Positions 6,832-16,364 are shown, counted from the stretch's first letter. The stretch: 18,866 nucleotides of DNA from JAUJOE01 sp038252945 (GCA_038252945.1 JBBSHN010000043.1:1-18866), one strand, 5' to 3'. Made by a program: numbers and translations. Notes: generated from the sequence alone by a model not told the origin.

Positions 6832-7538
6832 CGCGCGTGCTGGTCGTCGAAGACGAGGAGAGCTACCGCGAGGCGCTGTCGTACGTTCTGGGCAAGGAGG
6901 GTTTCGACGTCGCCGTGGCGTCCTCGGGACCGGAGGCTTTGACGACGTTCGAGCAAACCGGTGCAGACATCGTCTTGCTCGATCTGATGCTGCCAGGTTT
7001 GCCGGGCACCGAGGTCTGTCGAAGGCTGCGACAAATGTCGTCAGTGCCAGTGATCATCGTCAGTGCGAAGGACGACGAGATCGACAAGGTGGTCGGACTC
7101 GAGATAGGCGCCGACGACTACGTCACCAAGCCCTACAGTCCGCGCGAACTGATCGCTCGCATCCGCGCGGTTCTGCGCAGGGGTGCCGAGAGCGATCAAC
7201 TGGTGCCCGCCAGTCTCGACCTCGGTGACATTCGCATGGACGTCGAGCGCCACATTGTCACAGTCCGGGGCGAAGAAGTCCGGTTGCCGCTGAAAGAGTT
7301 CGAACTGCTCGAGTTCTTCCTGCGAAACACCGGACGAGTGCTGACTCGCGGCCAACTCATCGAACGCGTGTGGGGATCTGACTACTTCGGGGACACCAAG
7401 ACGCTCGACGTGCACGTCAAACGGCTGCGCACCAAGATCGAACCGGACCCCGCCCATCCACGGCTCCTGGTGACCGTGCGGGGGCTGGGGTACAAGTTGC
7501 AAGTGTCGGGCTCAATGGAGCCGCGCGGGGAAGAGTGA
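6828..7538 (+). CDS. regX3: Response regulator RegX3 (OmpR/PhoB family)
   Basis: This DNA-binding partner of SenX3 controls phosphate-starvation genes. The 236-residue product has a receiver domain with the acidic pair Glu8-Asp9, the phosphorylation site Asp52 (IVLLDLMLPG) and Lys101 (DDYVTKPYSP). It is followed by a winged-helix domain (about 130-228) with PLKEFELLEFFLRN, the recognition-helix region DTKTLDVHVKRLRTKIE and the terminal hairpin VRGLGYKL. All conserved phosphorylation residues are present. It starts at GTG inside the senX3 stop. It ends 29 bases before the convergent lipoprotein gene, with no obvious terminator. The GTTCAC repeats upstream of the operon make autoregulation likely. 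Confidence 0.96.
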   Translation: MTRVLVVEDEESYREALSYVLGKEGFDVAVASSGPEALTTFEQTGADIVLLDLMLPGLPGTEVCRRLRQMSSVPVIIVSAKDDEIDKVVGLEIGADDYVTKPYSPRELIARIRAVLRRGAESDQLVPASLDLGDIRMDVERHIVTVRGEEVRLPLKEFELLEFFLRNTGRVLTRGQLIERVWGSDYFGDTKTLDVHVKRLRTKIEPDPAHPRLLVTVRGLGYKLQVSGSMEPRGEE

Positions 7539-7567
7539 CGCGGCAGGACTGCATTGCGTGCTCCTGC

Positions 7568-8128
7568 TCACGGAGTGGTCGGCTGCGTGGCGCTCGGGAT
7601 GGGTGGGGAGCCCCTTCCAGTCGAACCGATCGGCACCTTTGCGTAGATGGAGCCGCGGTTGACCACGGGCACCATGATCTTGACGGGTGCTGCCTGACTG
7701 AACGCGAACGTCAAAGTGATGAACATGCCGGCCTCTAGGCCCGTGCCGGAGATCCGCACGGCTCCTGAATCGGCCAGCTGAACCGACTGACCGTACGGAA
7801 GCGAAATCCCTCCCCGAGGCAGCGCCTGCACCTTTAGTGTCGAGCCCCGGGTGTCGGTCGCGGCTACGGACATGAGAGCGTCTTGCTTGCTTTTCTGATT
7901 GATCAGGGCCGCTACCACAGTGCCGTTGCCTTTACCGTCGGTGACCACCAGCGTGTTGATCGCGTACACCTGGCCCGAGCGGCTGCTGATGCCTTCTCCG
8001 GGTTGGTAAGGCTGGAGAGTTTGGGCGCTGAAGCCAGCGGCGCACCCACTCAGCAAGAGCGCGGCAGTGACGACGGTGGCCCAGTCCTGCACCCCGCGCC
8101 ACGACCTGGGCGGCTGCGGCCACCTCAC
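7568..8128 (-). CDS. LpqE-like lipoprotein
   Basis: A predicted 186-residue exported lipoprotein. The N-terminus MRWPQPPRSWRG is followed by a hydrophobic stretch ending in the lipobox LLSGC, with the lipidated Cys at 29. The mature part begins CAAGFSAQT and is rich in beta-strand patterns (AINTLVVTD, VVAALINQ, ISLPYGQSVQL, FAFSQAAPVKIMVPVV), suggesting a small beta-sandwich. The architecture and its head-to-head position with carD match M. tuberculosis LpqE (Rv3584, next to carD Rv3583c). The GTG at 8128 is chosen because AGGAGGAA lies just upstream; a longer ORF start at 8305 has no such support. The C-terminal tail is Ser/Thr/Pro rich. The function of LpqE is unknown to me. Confidence 0.8.
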   Translation of the reverse strand: MRWPQPPRSWRGVQDWATVVTAALLLSGCAAGFSAQTLQPYQPGEGISSRSGQVYAINTLVVTDGKGNGTVVAALINQKSKQDALMSVAATDTRGSTLKVQALPRGGISLPYGQSVQLADSGAVRISGTGLEAGMFITLTFAFSQAAPVKIMVPVVNRGSIYAKVPIGSTGRGSPPIPSATQPTTP

Positions 8129-8133
8129 GATTG

Positions 8134-8141
8134 TTCCTCCT
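8134..8141 (-). promoter_or_regulatory. Ribosome binding site of the LpqE-like gene
   Basis: AGGAGGAA on the minus strand lies 5 bases before the GTG at 8128. It fixes this start and the short lipoprotein signal peptide. Confidence 0.7.
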
Positions 8142-8324
8142 GGTCCGCATGTGCTCGTCGCTGGACGCCGAGAATTCGCCCCATCCCTTCGGAATGCCTG
8201 CTCAGCGTAGCGAACCAGCAAGCAGGCCCTCACCGATGCCGCTGCCATGCATGCCCGGCAGCATTTGTCAACCCCCAATCCGGCCGCTGACCTGCGCAAA
8301 CGCATTCAGGCGCCGCCACAACCG

Positions 8325-8333
8325 TGGTATCCT
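8325..8333 (+). promoter_or_regulatory. Candidate extended -10 promoter of carD
   Basis: TGGTATCCT contains an extended -10 (TG, one base, then TATCCT). A poor -35 match TTCAGG lies 17 bases upstream (8305-8310). The -10 ends 27 bases before the carD ATG, which is preceded by a GGAAAGGGG ribosome site at 8342-8350. The position and motif fit a SigA-type start. Confidence 0.45.
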
Positions 8334-8360
8334 GGGGACCTGGAAAGGGGTAGCTGACAC

Positions 8361-8846
8361 ATGACGTTTACGGTCGGCGAGACGGTGGTGTATCCCAATC
8401 ATGGGGCCGCGGTCATCGAAGATATTGAGACCCGGAAGATCAAGGGCGAGGATCGGCTCTATCTCGTCTTACGCATTGTGGCGCAAAACGACCTCGTCGT
8501 ACGAGTGCCCGCCTGCAATCTCGACCTCGTCGGCGTACGCGACGTCGTCGACCAGGCCGGCCTCGAGCGTGTCTTTGGGGTGCTGCGAGCCGAGCACACG
8601 GAGGAGCCGACCAATTGGTCGCGCCGTTACAAGGCAAATCTGGAGAAGCTGCATTCCGGTGACGTCATGAAGGTCGCCGAGGTGGTTCGGGACCTGTGGC
8701 GGCGTGAGCGGGAGCGTGGGCTTTCAGCGGGCGAGAAGCGGATGTTGGCCAAAGCCCGTCAGATCCTCGTGTCTGAGCTGGCTTTGGCTGAGCACACGAA
8801 CGAGGACAAGGCAGAGACCATCCTCGACGAGGTACTCGCCTCTTAA
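8361..8846 (+). CDS. carD: RNA polymerase-binding transcription regulator CarD
   Basis: CarD binds the RNA polymerase beta subunit and stabilises the open complex at rRNA and many other promoters; it is essential in mycobacteria. The 161-residue protein has the N-terminal Tudor-like RNAP-interaction domain (about 1-55, starting MTFTVGETVVYPNHGAA). This is followed by a helical DNA-binding domain with the conserved Trp86 in TNWSRRYKAN, which in CarD wedges into the upstream edge of the transcription bubble. The C-terminus LSAGEKRMLAKARQILVSEL is also typical. The length equals the usual actinobacterial CarD. ispD follows after 11 bases, the same operon order as in M. tuberculosis. Confidence 0.97.
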   Translation: MTFTVGETVVYPNHGAAVIEDIETRKIKGEDRLYLVLRIVAQNDLVVRVPACNLDLVGVRDVVDQAGLERVFGVLRAEHTEEPTNWSRRYKANLEKLHSGDVMKVAEVVRDLWRRERERGLSAGEKRMLAKARQILVSELALAEHTNEDKAETILDEVLAS

Positions 8847-8857
8847 GGGCCGGCGCG

Positions 8858-9556
8858 ATGGCTATGCGCGTCGCCGCGGTCATCGCCGCTGCCGGTGCCG
8901 GCACGCGGCTGAGCTCCACGGAAAACCCCCACCCGAAGGCGCTACGGAGCCTGGCAGGTCGCTCCCTTCTGGACTGGGCGGTGGCCGCGCTGTCGCCGCT
9001 GGTCGACCACATCGTTGTTGCTGTCCCGCCCGCCGTCCTGGGCGACCTGCAGGGGACCGCCGGGCGCTTCGACGGCCCTGTCACCGTCGTCGCCGGCGGC
9101 GCTACCCGTCAGGAGTCGGTGAGACGGGGGTTGGCGGCGCTTCCCGCCGACACCGAACTTGTTCTCGTCCACGATGCAGCTCGCCCTCTGGTGCCGGCGG
9201 CGGTGATCGTGCGGGTGCTTGACGCGCTGCGCGGAGGAGCGGTGGCGGTCGTACCTGCGGTGCCGCTGGCCGACGCGCTACGTCAGGTCGGCAGTGATAG
9301 CGACAGCGTCAGTCTGGAACGGACCCGACTGCGGGCGGTGCAGACTCCACAAGGCTTTCGCGCCGATGTGCTGCTTCAGGCACATCGCGCCGCCGAGGAC
9401 CTGTGCGCTGCAGACGACGCCGTACTCGTCGAGCGGTGTGGATTACCGGTGGTGCTCGTCGAAGGTTCGGAGTTGTCGTTCAAGATCACCTCTCCCCTGG
9501 ACCTCGAGCTGGCCGAAGCCGTGATCCGGACCGCGGACGGAGACTTTCAGCGGTAG
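8858..9556 (+). CDS. ispD: 2-C-methyl-D-erythritol 4-phosphate cytidylyltransferase
   Basis: This enzyme joins MEP and CTP to CDP-methylerythritol, the third step of the non-mevalonate isoprenoid pathway. The 232-residue nucleotidyltransferase shows the CTP-binding glycine-rich loop AAVIAAAGAGTRL, a downstream PKAL Lys, the VAGGATRQESVRRGL motif, VHDAARPLV, VQTPQGFR and the terminal SFKITSPLDLELAE. It follows carD by 11 bases. Its 3' end overlaps the convergent ispF by 10 bases, whereas in most relatives I recall the two genes lie head to tail on one strand. The first ATG is used; a second ATG two codons on is equally possible. Confidence 0.95.
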   Translation: MAMRVAAVIAAAGAGTRLSSTENPHPKALRSLAGRSLLDWAVAALSPLVDHIVVAVPPAVLGDLQGTAGRFDGPVTVVAGGATRQESVRRGLAALPADTELVLVHDAARPLVPAAVIVRVLDALRGGAVAVVPAVPLADALRQVGSDSDSVSLERTRLRAVQTPQGFRADVLLQAHRAAEDLCAADDAVLVERCGLPVVLVEGSELSFKITSPLDLELAEAVIRTADGDFQR

Positions 9557-10071
9557 ACGAACGCCGTTGCGAAGGCTGCCAGACCCTCTCCCCTTCCGGT
9601 GAGCCCGAGACCGTCCGTCGTCGTCGCCGACAGGCCGACCGGAGCCTCGCACGCGTCGCTCAACACCTGCTCCGCGACGAGACGACGCTCGCCGAGCCGG
9701 GGGACCGGACCAATCAGCTGTACGGCGATGTTTCCAATGGTGGCACCCGCCTTGGACAACCGCTTCCTCGTCTCGGCAAGCAGAGCCCCCCCACTGGCTC
9801 CTGCCCACGCCGGGTCCGACGTTCCGAACTGGCTGCCGAGATCGCCCAACCCGGCCGCAGAAAGCAAGGCGTCGCACATGGCATGGGCCACCACATCACC
9901 GTCTGAGTGGCCGGCGAGGCCGGCTGGCTGGTCAGGCCACTCCAGTCCGGCGACCCACAGTGGGCGACCGGTCTCCAAACGGTGAACGTCGACGCCAATG
10001 CCTACGCGTGGCTCCCGGTTGTCAGGCACGGTGGAATTGTGCCAGCGGGAACGGCGCTTGTAGCCGCTCAT
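9547..10071 (-). CDS. ispF: 2-C-methyl-D-erythritol 2,4-cyclodiphosphate synthase
   Basis: IspF forms MEcPP with release of CMP in the MEP isoprenoid pathway and works as a trimer with a zinc ion per active site. The 174-residue product has the metal ligands Asp28 and His30 (GIGVDVHRL) and His63 in GHSDGDVVAHA, and a C-terminal TTTDGLGLTGRGEG motif. It is slightly longer than the usual 155-160 residues because of a basic N-terminal extension (MSGYKRRSRW). A GTG at 10029 would give 160 residues without a ribosome site. I keep the ATG at 10071 because it lies only six bases after the stop of the upstream peptidase gene, whose TGGTGA end offers a weak ribosome site, implying coupling. The gene is inverted relative to ispD. 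Confidence 0.93.
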   Translation of the reverse strand: MSGYKRRSRWHNSTVPDNREPRVGIGVDVHRLETGRPLWVAGLEWPDQPAGLAGHSDGDVVAHAMCDALLSAAGLGDLGSQFGTSDPAWAGASGGALLAETRKRLSKAGATIGNIAVQLIGPVPRLGERRLVAEQVLSDACEAPVGLSATTTDGLGLTGRGEGLAAFATAFVYR

Positions 10072-10077
10072 TGAGAT

Positions 10078-11288
<1,211 letters not shown>

Positions 11289-11292
<4 letters not shown>

Positions 11293-12602
11293 CAGTTGCT
11301 GTGGGCCGCAGCGTTGGGCAGCCGTACGTGGGGTGGGTGGATCACGTAGACCACTCCACCTCCGTTATCGACCCAGGCGTTCTCGAACTGGCCGCGCTTG
11401 TAGACCCGTCGCACCGTCGAAGCTGTGTGAGCGGCCGGATCGTTGACTATGACGTTCCCGCTCGCGGTGAAGCCCCGGATGACCAGCAGGTGGCCGCTGG
11501 TGGACGAGAGGGGAGCGCCGTCGAGCTGGCCGGTGCCGAACGCGATGGCTGCGACCAACGGAATGCCCGCTCTGACGAAGAGCTCCGCGTCGCGCAGCGA
11601 ACGCAGTCGTGTCACGAAGGAGTCCAGCCCGAAGCGGCCGGCGTACGCGGTGTTGAAGGGCCAGTCACCGGTCCCGTCGAAGTTCCACGCGAACGTGTAG
11701 CGCGCCGCGTAGTCCACCCACGGTTGACGGTAGGAGCGCTTCACCCAGGCGTACTGCTGAGGCTTGGGCAGCCGGCCCCAGAAACCGAGCACCATCGATG
11801 TCGACGTGGGACTACACCATGCCTCACCGCCACCGTCCCACCGCGGGTACTCACCCGTGTGGATCATCTGCGAGTACTGGGGAACCGGCAAAGACCTCTC
11901 GGAGGCAGAGCGCAGGGTGCTCGTTGGTGAGGTATGGGGGAGACGTGCGGCGACAGCGCCGACGCTCGTCACGGTCGGAGTCTTGGCTGTGCCGGTACGG
12001 CGGTACAGGCTGACGCGCAGCTGCCAGCTGGTGAACCGGACCCCCGAGTCGGGGCGCAAGGTGTCGACAGACACGTGGCCCACGTCGTCGCGCTGGGACC
12101 CAAGCGACATGCGATGGAACTTCGCATCGTGGCTCGCCCACCGGCCGAGGCTGTCCCAGCTCGAGGTGCGCCTGCCCGTGCGTCCACGAGCGGTGATCTC
12201 GAGGAACGTGCCGTGCGGCGTCCTGGCGTCGTACGAGGCGATCAGCGAGGTAAGACCGAACGGCGTGCCGACCCACCGCGAGTACCAGCGCCCTCTGGAA
12301 TAGGGCAACGGGCCGCTGGAGCCGTACGGGTCGTCGTACGACGTACGCACCGGGTGTCGGCCGATGACCACCCCGCGATCGTAACGAGTGTGCTCGAACC
12401 TCCCATGGCGCAACGAGCGGCCCGTCCACCTCGTGAACGCGATATGCCTCGCCCCCGCCTTCCCGGCTATCGCGTTGCTCGGCCCAGCGGCACGCCCGGG
12501 CGCAGTGCGCTCCGCCGAAGCTGGCAGGGACAGCGCCGCGGCGACCAGTACCGCGCAGGCGCCGGTCGCAACGCTGGGCAGGAGTCGCTGACGTGCGCGC
12601 AT
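11289..12602 (-). CDS. Secreted C39-family peptidase
   Basis: A 437-residue protein with a Sec signal peptide: basic MRARQR, a hydrophobic core (about 12-27), and probable cleavage after ASA at 30. The mature part has a beta-rich N-terminal domain (about 52-220), a Ser/Thr-rich linker, then a C39_2-type cysteine peptidase domain (about 240-425) with Cys263 (GGEAWCSPTST), His371 (SGHLLVIRGF) and Asp388 (VNDPAA). Cys263 is the only Cys of the mature protein. The family occurs in actinobacteria as extracellular peptidase-like proteins; no substrate is known to me. I chose the ATG at 12602 because it begins the signal peptide; a longer start at 12701 would add an unlikely leader. It is first gene of an operon with its paralogue and ispF, divergent from cysS. 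Confidence 0.82.
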
Positions 12603-12796
12603 GTAACAACAGTGACCGAAGTGACGGACAGGGGCAAGAACCGCAGTGAGAAGGATGGTGGGAAGCTCCTGCCCCACGGCACAAGTCCGCAAGGCAGACA
12701 CCCTGGCAAGGAGCCTTTCAAACGGTAGGCGCTCGACCCAAGCGGAAAAGAGCGTCTGACAAGTGGGAGAGGGCGTTGCCTGGATACGCTGGCCGA
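12603..12796. other. Divergent intergenic region between C39 operon and cysS
   Basis: About 194 bases without a convincing gene. Next to the C39 start are two AGTGAC hexamers at 12611 and 12620 (9-base spacing; GTCACT on the minus strand), possible regulator half-sites. Near cysS there is a purine-rich GGGAGAGGG (12764-12772) and a TACGCT -10 candidate. No terminator or riboswitch is recognisable. Confidence 0.4.
12785..12790 (+). promoter_or_regulatory. Candidate -10 element of cysS
   Basis: TACGCT is followed by six bases and then the cysS ATG at 12797, the spacing of a leaderless transcript. No clear -35 is visible. The rival is initiation at the TTG at 12776 behind GGGAGAGGG. Confidence 0.35.
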
Positions 12797-14215
12797 ATGG
12801 CGCTGCACCTGCACGACACGGCCACGCGCGAGGTGCGCGAGTTCGTGCCGCTGGTGCCGGGCCGCGTCAGCATCTACCACTGCGGCCTCACCGTTCAGGG
12901 GCCGCCGCACGTCGGTCACATCCGCAAAGAGGTGGTCTTCGACGTGCTTCGCCGCTGGCTGGAGCACAGCGGGTACGACGTCACCCTGGTGGCAAACGTG
13001 ACCGACATCGATGACCGGGTGCTCGCCAAGGGGCGGGAGCAAGGAGAGCCCTGGTGGGCGATCGCCTACGCGAACGAGCGTGAACTGCATGCGGCGTACT
13101 CGGTGCTCGGTTGCCTGCCGCCGACGTACGAGCCGAGGGCAACCGGCCACATCCCCGAGATGATCGAGCTGACTTCCGAGCTGCTCGTCAAGGGCCACGC
13201 GTACGTCGCGCCCGACGGTTCGGGAGATGTCTACTTCGACGTTCGGTCCTGGCCGGCGTACGGCGAGCTGTCGAACCAGCGGGTCGACGACATGGAAGCG
13301 GCGTCGGACGCGGACCCCCGGGGCAAGCGTGATCCGCGCGACTTCGCGCTGTGGAAAGGCTTTAAGAAGGCGGAGGAGCCGGCCACGGCCGCGTGGCCTG
13401 CCCCGTGGGGACTCGGCCGCCCCGGCTGGCACCTGGAATGCTCGGCGATGGCTGGGAAGTACCTGGGAGACGAGTTTGACATCCACGGCGGTGGTCTGGA
13501 TCTGCGATTTCCGCACCACGAGAACGAGTTGGCTCAGTCGCGGGCTGCAGGTCGGGCGTTCGCCCGGCTCTGGGTCCACAACGCCATGGTGAATCTCGCC
13601 GGCGAAAAGATGAGCAAGTCGGTCGGCAACCTCATGCTGGTCAGTGAGGTGGTCAAGCGGGTGCGGCCGATCGAGCTGCGGTACTACCTGATCGCCGCAC
13701 ATCATCGATCGCAAATCGAGTTCACGTTCGAGGCCCTGGAAGAGACCGCCGCTGGGTTCCGGCGAATCGAGGCCTTTCTCGAACGCGGAGTGGGCCTACT
13801 GGAGGACACACCACAGCCCGCAGCGCTTCGCGAAGACTTCGCAGACGCCATGGACGCCGACCTGTCCACTCCGGCGGCGCTGGCCGTCGTCCACGAAACC
13901 GTCACAGCTGGCAACAAGGCGCTGAGTGAGAACGACCGTGAGCTCGTGGATTCCTTGGCTGGCTCGGTCCGCGCGATGCTCGGCATCTTGGGGCTGGATC
14001 CTCTCTCCGAGCAGTGGCGCTCGGGCGCCGACCAGATCGATCAGCCGGCGTCCGACGTGATCGGGCGCCTGGCGCAGGCGCTTCTGGAGCAACGAGAGAG
14101 CGCACGCAGTCGCCGGGACTACGCTGCGGCGGACGCCATCCGCGACCGGCTGCGGCAGGCCGGCATCGCCGTCGAAGACACCGCGCAGGGGCCCCGCTGG
14201 ACACTGATCCGGTGA
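12797..14215 (+). CDS. cysS: Cysteinyl-tRNA synthetase
   Basis: This enzyme charges tRNA-Cys with cysteine using ATP. The 472-residue protein shows the class I HIGH motif as HVGH (38-41) just after the zinc-ligand Cys29 (YHCGLTVQGPP), and further zinc-site segments WHLECSAM and FPHHENE. The KMSKS motif is at 271-275 (GEKMSKSVGN), and the C-terminal region RRDYAAADAIRDRLRQAGI is typical of CysS. Full length and the complete C-terminal domain favour CysS over its shorter relative MshC of mycothiol synthesis. I use the ATG at 12797 because MALHLHD aligns with known N-termini; an in-frame TTG at 12776 preceded by GGGAGAGGG would add seven residues. rlmB follows after 8 bases. Confidence 0.95.
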   Translation: MALHLHDTATREVREFVPLVPGRVSIYHCGLTVQGPPHVGHIRKEVVFDVLRRWLEHSGYDVTLVANVTDIDDRVLAKGREQGEPWWAIAYANERELHAAYSVLGCLPPTYEPRATGHIPEMIELTSELLVKGHAYVAPDGSGDVYFDVRSWPAYGELSNQRVDDMEAASDADPRGKRDPRDFALWKGFKKAEEPATAAWPAPWGLGRPGWHLECSAMAGKYLGDEFDIHGGGLDLRFPHHENELAQSRAAGRAFARLWVHNAMVNLAGEKMSKSVGNLMLVSEVVKRVRPIELRYYLIAAHHRSQIEFTFEALEETAAGFRRIEAFLERGVGLLEDTPQPAALREDFADAMDADLSTPAALAVVHETVTAGNKALSENDRELVDSLAGSVRAMLGILGLDPLSEQWRSGADQIDQPASDVIGRLAQALLEQRESARSRRDYAAADAIRDRLRQAGIAVEDTAQGPRWTLIR

Positions 14216-14223
14216 GCCGCTAG

Positions 14224-15189
14224 ATGGGGGCCGGCAACAGCAAGCGCCAGGGTGCCGTACGCAAGAAAGCCAGTGGCAATCCCCCTGCTGGGTCTGGCGG
14301 TCGTCGCCGCAAGGCGTTGGTAGGGAAGGGACCGACGCCTCGGGCGGCAGATCGGGAGGGGCACAAGGCTCACCGACGAGCGGGTGCCTCGACCGGTCGG
14401 CGAACGCAATCGCGACGGCAGCGTCCAAGCTCTTCGGACGCGGAGTGGGTGGTCGGGCGTAACGCCGTGCTTGAGGCTCTGCAGGGTGGCGTGCCGGTGA
14501 CTACGGCGTACATCGCTGATCGGCTGGAGCGCGACGATCGTGTGGGGCGAGTTCTGGCGAGCTGCGCTGAGCGTCGAGTGTCGGTGCTGGAGGTGTCTCG
14601 GGCTGAGCTAGACCGGCTCACATCCGGTGCGGTGCATCAGGGCGTTGCGCTCAAGGTCCCGGCGTACGCCTACGTGCACCCTGCTGACCTGCTGGACGCT
14701 GCCGCCACCAGAGGGCAGCCGCCTCTCGTCGTGGCGCTTGACTCTGTGACCGACCCGCGCAATCTCGGGGCGGTCATCCGGTCAGCAGCGGCATTCGGTG
14801 CGCACGGCGTCGTGGTACCGGAGCGACGCGCCGCCGGAGTGACCGCAAGCGCCTGGAAGGTGTCGGCGGGAGCGGCTGCCCGTCTCCCCGTCGCCAGGGC
14901 TACGAACCTCACCCGGCAGCTGCGCGACTATCGCGACGCAGGGCTTGCGGTGGTGGGACTGTCGGCCGACGGAGCCACCACGGTGGATCAGCTCGAGGTG
15001 GCGACAGATCCGCTTGCTCTGGTGCTGGGCAGCGAGGGGAGGGGACTCTCCCGGCTGGTGGCGGAGACGTGTGACCTGCTGGTTAGAATTCCGATGGCTC
15101 CGGCGCAGGAGTCGCTCAACGCTGCAGTGGCGGCCGGAATCGCGCTGTATCAGATTGACCGGCTGCGGCGCAGCGCCGTACGCGGCTGA
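14224..15189 (+). CDS. rlmB: 23S rRNA 2'-O-methyltransferase, RlmB/SpoU family
   Basis: RlmB methylates G2251 of 23S rRNA in the peptidyl-transferase P-loop. The 321-residue protein has a basic disordered N-terminal extension (about 1-70, rich in Arg, Lys, Gly and Ser) common in actinobacterial members. Next comes a substrate-binding domain (VVGRNAVLEAL ... HQGVALKV), then the SPOUT knot with motif 1 DPRNLGAVIRSAAAFG, motif 2 LVLGSEGRGLSRLV and motif 3 IPMAPAQESLNAAVAAGI. It lies 8 bases after cysS; the GGTGAG spanning the cysS stop may serve as ribosome site. The cysS-rlmB order equals Rv3580c-Rv3579c. The exact methylated nucleotide is inferred from family. Confidence 0.93.
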   Translation: MGAGNSKRQGAVRKKASGNPPAGSGGRRRKALVGKGPTPRAADREGHKAHRRAGASTGRRTQSRRQRPSSSDAEWVVGRNAVLEALQGGVPVTTAYIADRLERDDRVGRVLASCAERRVSVLEVSRAELDRLTSGAVHQGVALKVPAYAYVHPADLLDAAATRGQPPLVVALDSVTDPRNLGAVIRSAAAFGAHGVVVPERRAAGVTASAWKVSAGAAARLPVARATNLTRQLRDYRDAGLAVVGLSADGATTVDQLEVATDPLALVLGSEGRGLSRLVAETCDLLVRIPMAPAQESLNAAVAAGIALYQIDRLRRSAVRG

Positions 15190-15206
15190 GCGGGGAGAAT
15201 AGCAGC

Positions 15207-16364
15207 ATGCCTGTCGAACGACTGCTTCCCTCCGATGACGCCCGAGACCTCATTGCCGTGGTCCGCGAGATCGCAGCCGAGCAGTTGCTGCCAAGGGTCG
15301 ACCGGGCGGAGGCTGCCGCGGAGTTCCCTCGCGACGTCTTTACCCTGCTCGGGAAGGTGGGGCTCCTGTCCTTGCCGTTTGACGAGTTCGACGGCGGCGG
15401 CGGCCAGGTGTATGAGGTCTATCTGCAGGTGCTGGAAGAGGTCGCGACCGCATGGGTGAGTGTGGCGGTGGACATGTCGGTCCACACGCTGTCCTCCTCA
15501 GCCATGGTTGGGTTCGGTACGCCGGCGCAGCGCAACCGATGGTTGCCAGGCATGTTGGGTGGCGAGCAGCTTGGCGCGTATGCCTTGTCTGAACCGCAGG
15601 CCGGCTCGGACGTCTCGGCGATCGCCACCAAGGCCGTGCTGAGCGGCGACGAGTACGTCATCGACGGTGTCAAGTCCTGGGTCAGTCATGGACCGCACGC
15701 CGACTTCTGGCTGCTCTTCGCTCGCACATCGCCCGACCCCAAGCGCGGCCTCTCGGCTTTCCATCTACCGGCGGGTACGCCGGGAGTCAGCTTTGGAGCG
15801 CCGGAGAACAAGATGGGCATGACTGCCTCGACGACGACCCAGGTAATTCTCGAGGACGTGCGCCTGTCCGCTGACCATCTTCTCAGTGCTGAAGGCCAAG
15901 GCATGCCAATCGCGTTGTCAGCGCTGGACTCCGGCCGGCTCGGCATCGCAGCCTGTGCCACCGGGCTGGCGCAAGCAGCGCTGGACCTGGCGTCGCGATA
16001 CGCCACCGAGCGCCGGCAGTTCGGCCGCCCGATCGGGGAGTTTCAGGGCCTGCAGTTCCTCCTGGCCGACATGGCGGCAGCCGTCGAGTCGGCGCGGGCG
16101 ACGTACGTCTATGCCGCTCGTTTGCGAGACGCTGGCCGGCCCTTCAGCCGACAGGCTTCCGTGGCCAAGCTGGTGGCAACCGACGCGGCTATGAAGGTCA
16201 CGACTGACGCGGTGCAGGTGCTCGGCGGCTACGGATACACACGAGACTTCCCTGCCGAGCGCTACATGCGCGAGGCAAAAGTCACGCAGATCTTCGAGGG
16301 CACCAATCAAATCCAGCGGTTGGTGATCGCTCGCGACGTGCTGCGGAGCGCCGCTAGCTCTTGA
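15207..16364 (+). CDS. Acyl-CoA dehydrogenase
   Basis: An FAD-dependent enzyme that oxidises acyl-CoA to enoyl-CoA with electron transfer flavoprotein as acceptor. The 385-residue product has all three domains: helical N-domain (1-about 120), beta middle domain with YALSEPQAGSD (FAD/substrate segment) and WVSHG, and C-terminal helices with RRQFGRPIGEFQ and VLGGYGYTRDFPAERYMRE. The presumed catalytic base is Glu364 in IFEGTNQIQ, as in short-chain acyl-CoA dehydrogenases. The ribosome site GGGGAGA lies before the ATG. It is 17 bases downstream of rlmB and may be co-transcribed. Its 3' end overlaps the convergent csbD-like gene by 11 bases. Chain-length preference cannot be read from sequence here. 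Confidence 0.93.
   Translation: MPVERLLPSDDARDLIAVVREIAAEQLLPRVDRAEAAAEFPRDVFTLLGKVGLLSLPFDEFDGGGGQVYEVYLQVLEEVATAWVSVAVDMSVHTLSSSAMVGFGTPAQRNRWLPGMLGGEQLGAYALSEPQAGSDVSAIATKAVLSGDEYVIDGVKSWVSHGPHADFWLLFARTSPDPKRGLSAFHLPAGTPGVSFGAPENKMGMTASTTTQVILEDVRLSADHLLSAEGQGMPIALSALDSGRLGIAACATGLAQAALDLASRYATERRQFGRPIGEFQGLQFLLADMAAAVESARATYVYAARLRDAGRPFSRQASVAKLVATDAAMKVTTDAVQVLGGYGYTRDFPAERYMREAKVTQIFEGTNQIQRLVIARDVLRSAASS

Noticed and set aside
8266..8271. Perfect TTGACA on the minus strand as the lipoprotein promoter -35
   Set aside because: No acceptable -10 at 16-18 bases, and it would leave a leader of more than 100 bases.
12467..13714. Minus-strand frame of 415 codons over cysS
   Set aside because: Antisense to the conserved cysS motifs HVGH and KMSKS; typical high-GC shadow frame.
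12797..14215. mshC (mycothiol ligase) instead of cysS
   Set aside because: The protein is full length with the complete C-terminal CysS region and lies before rlmB as cysS does; MshC is shorter.
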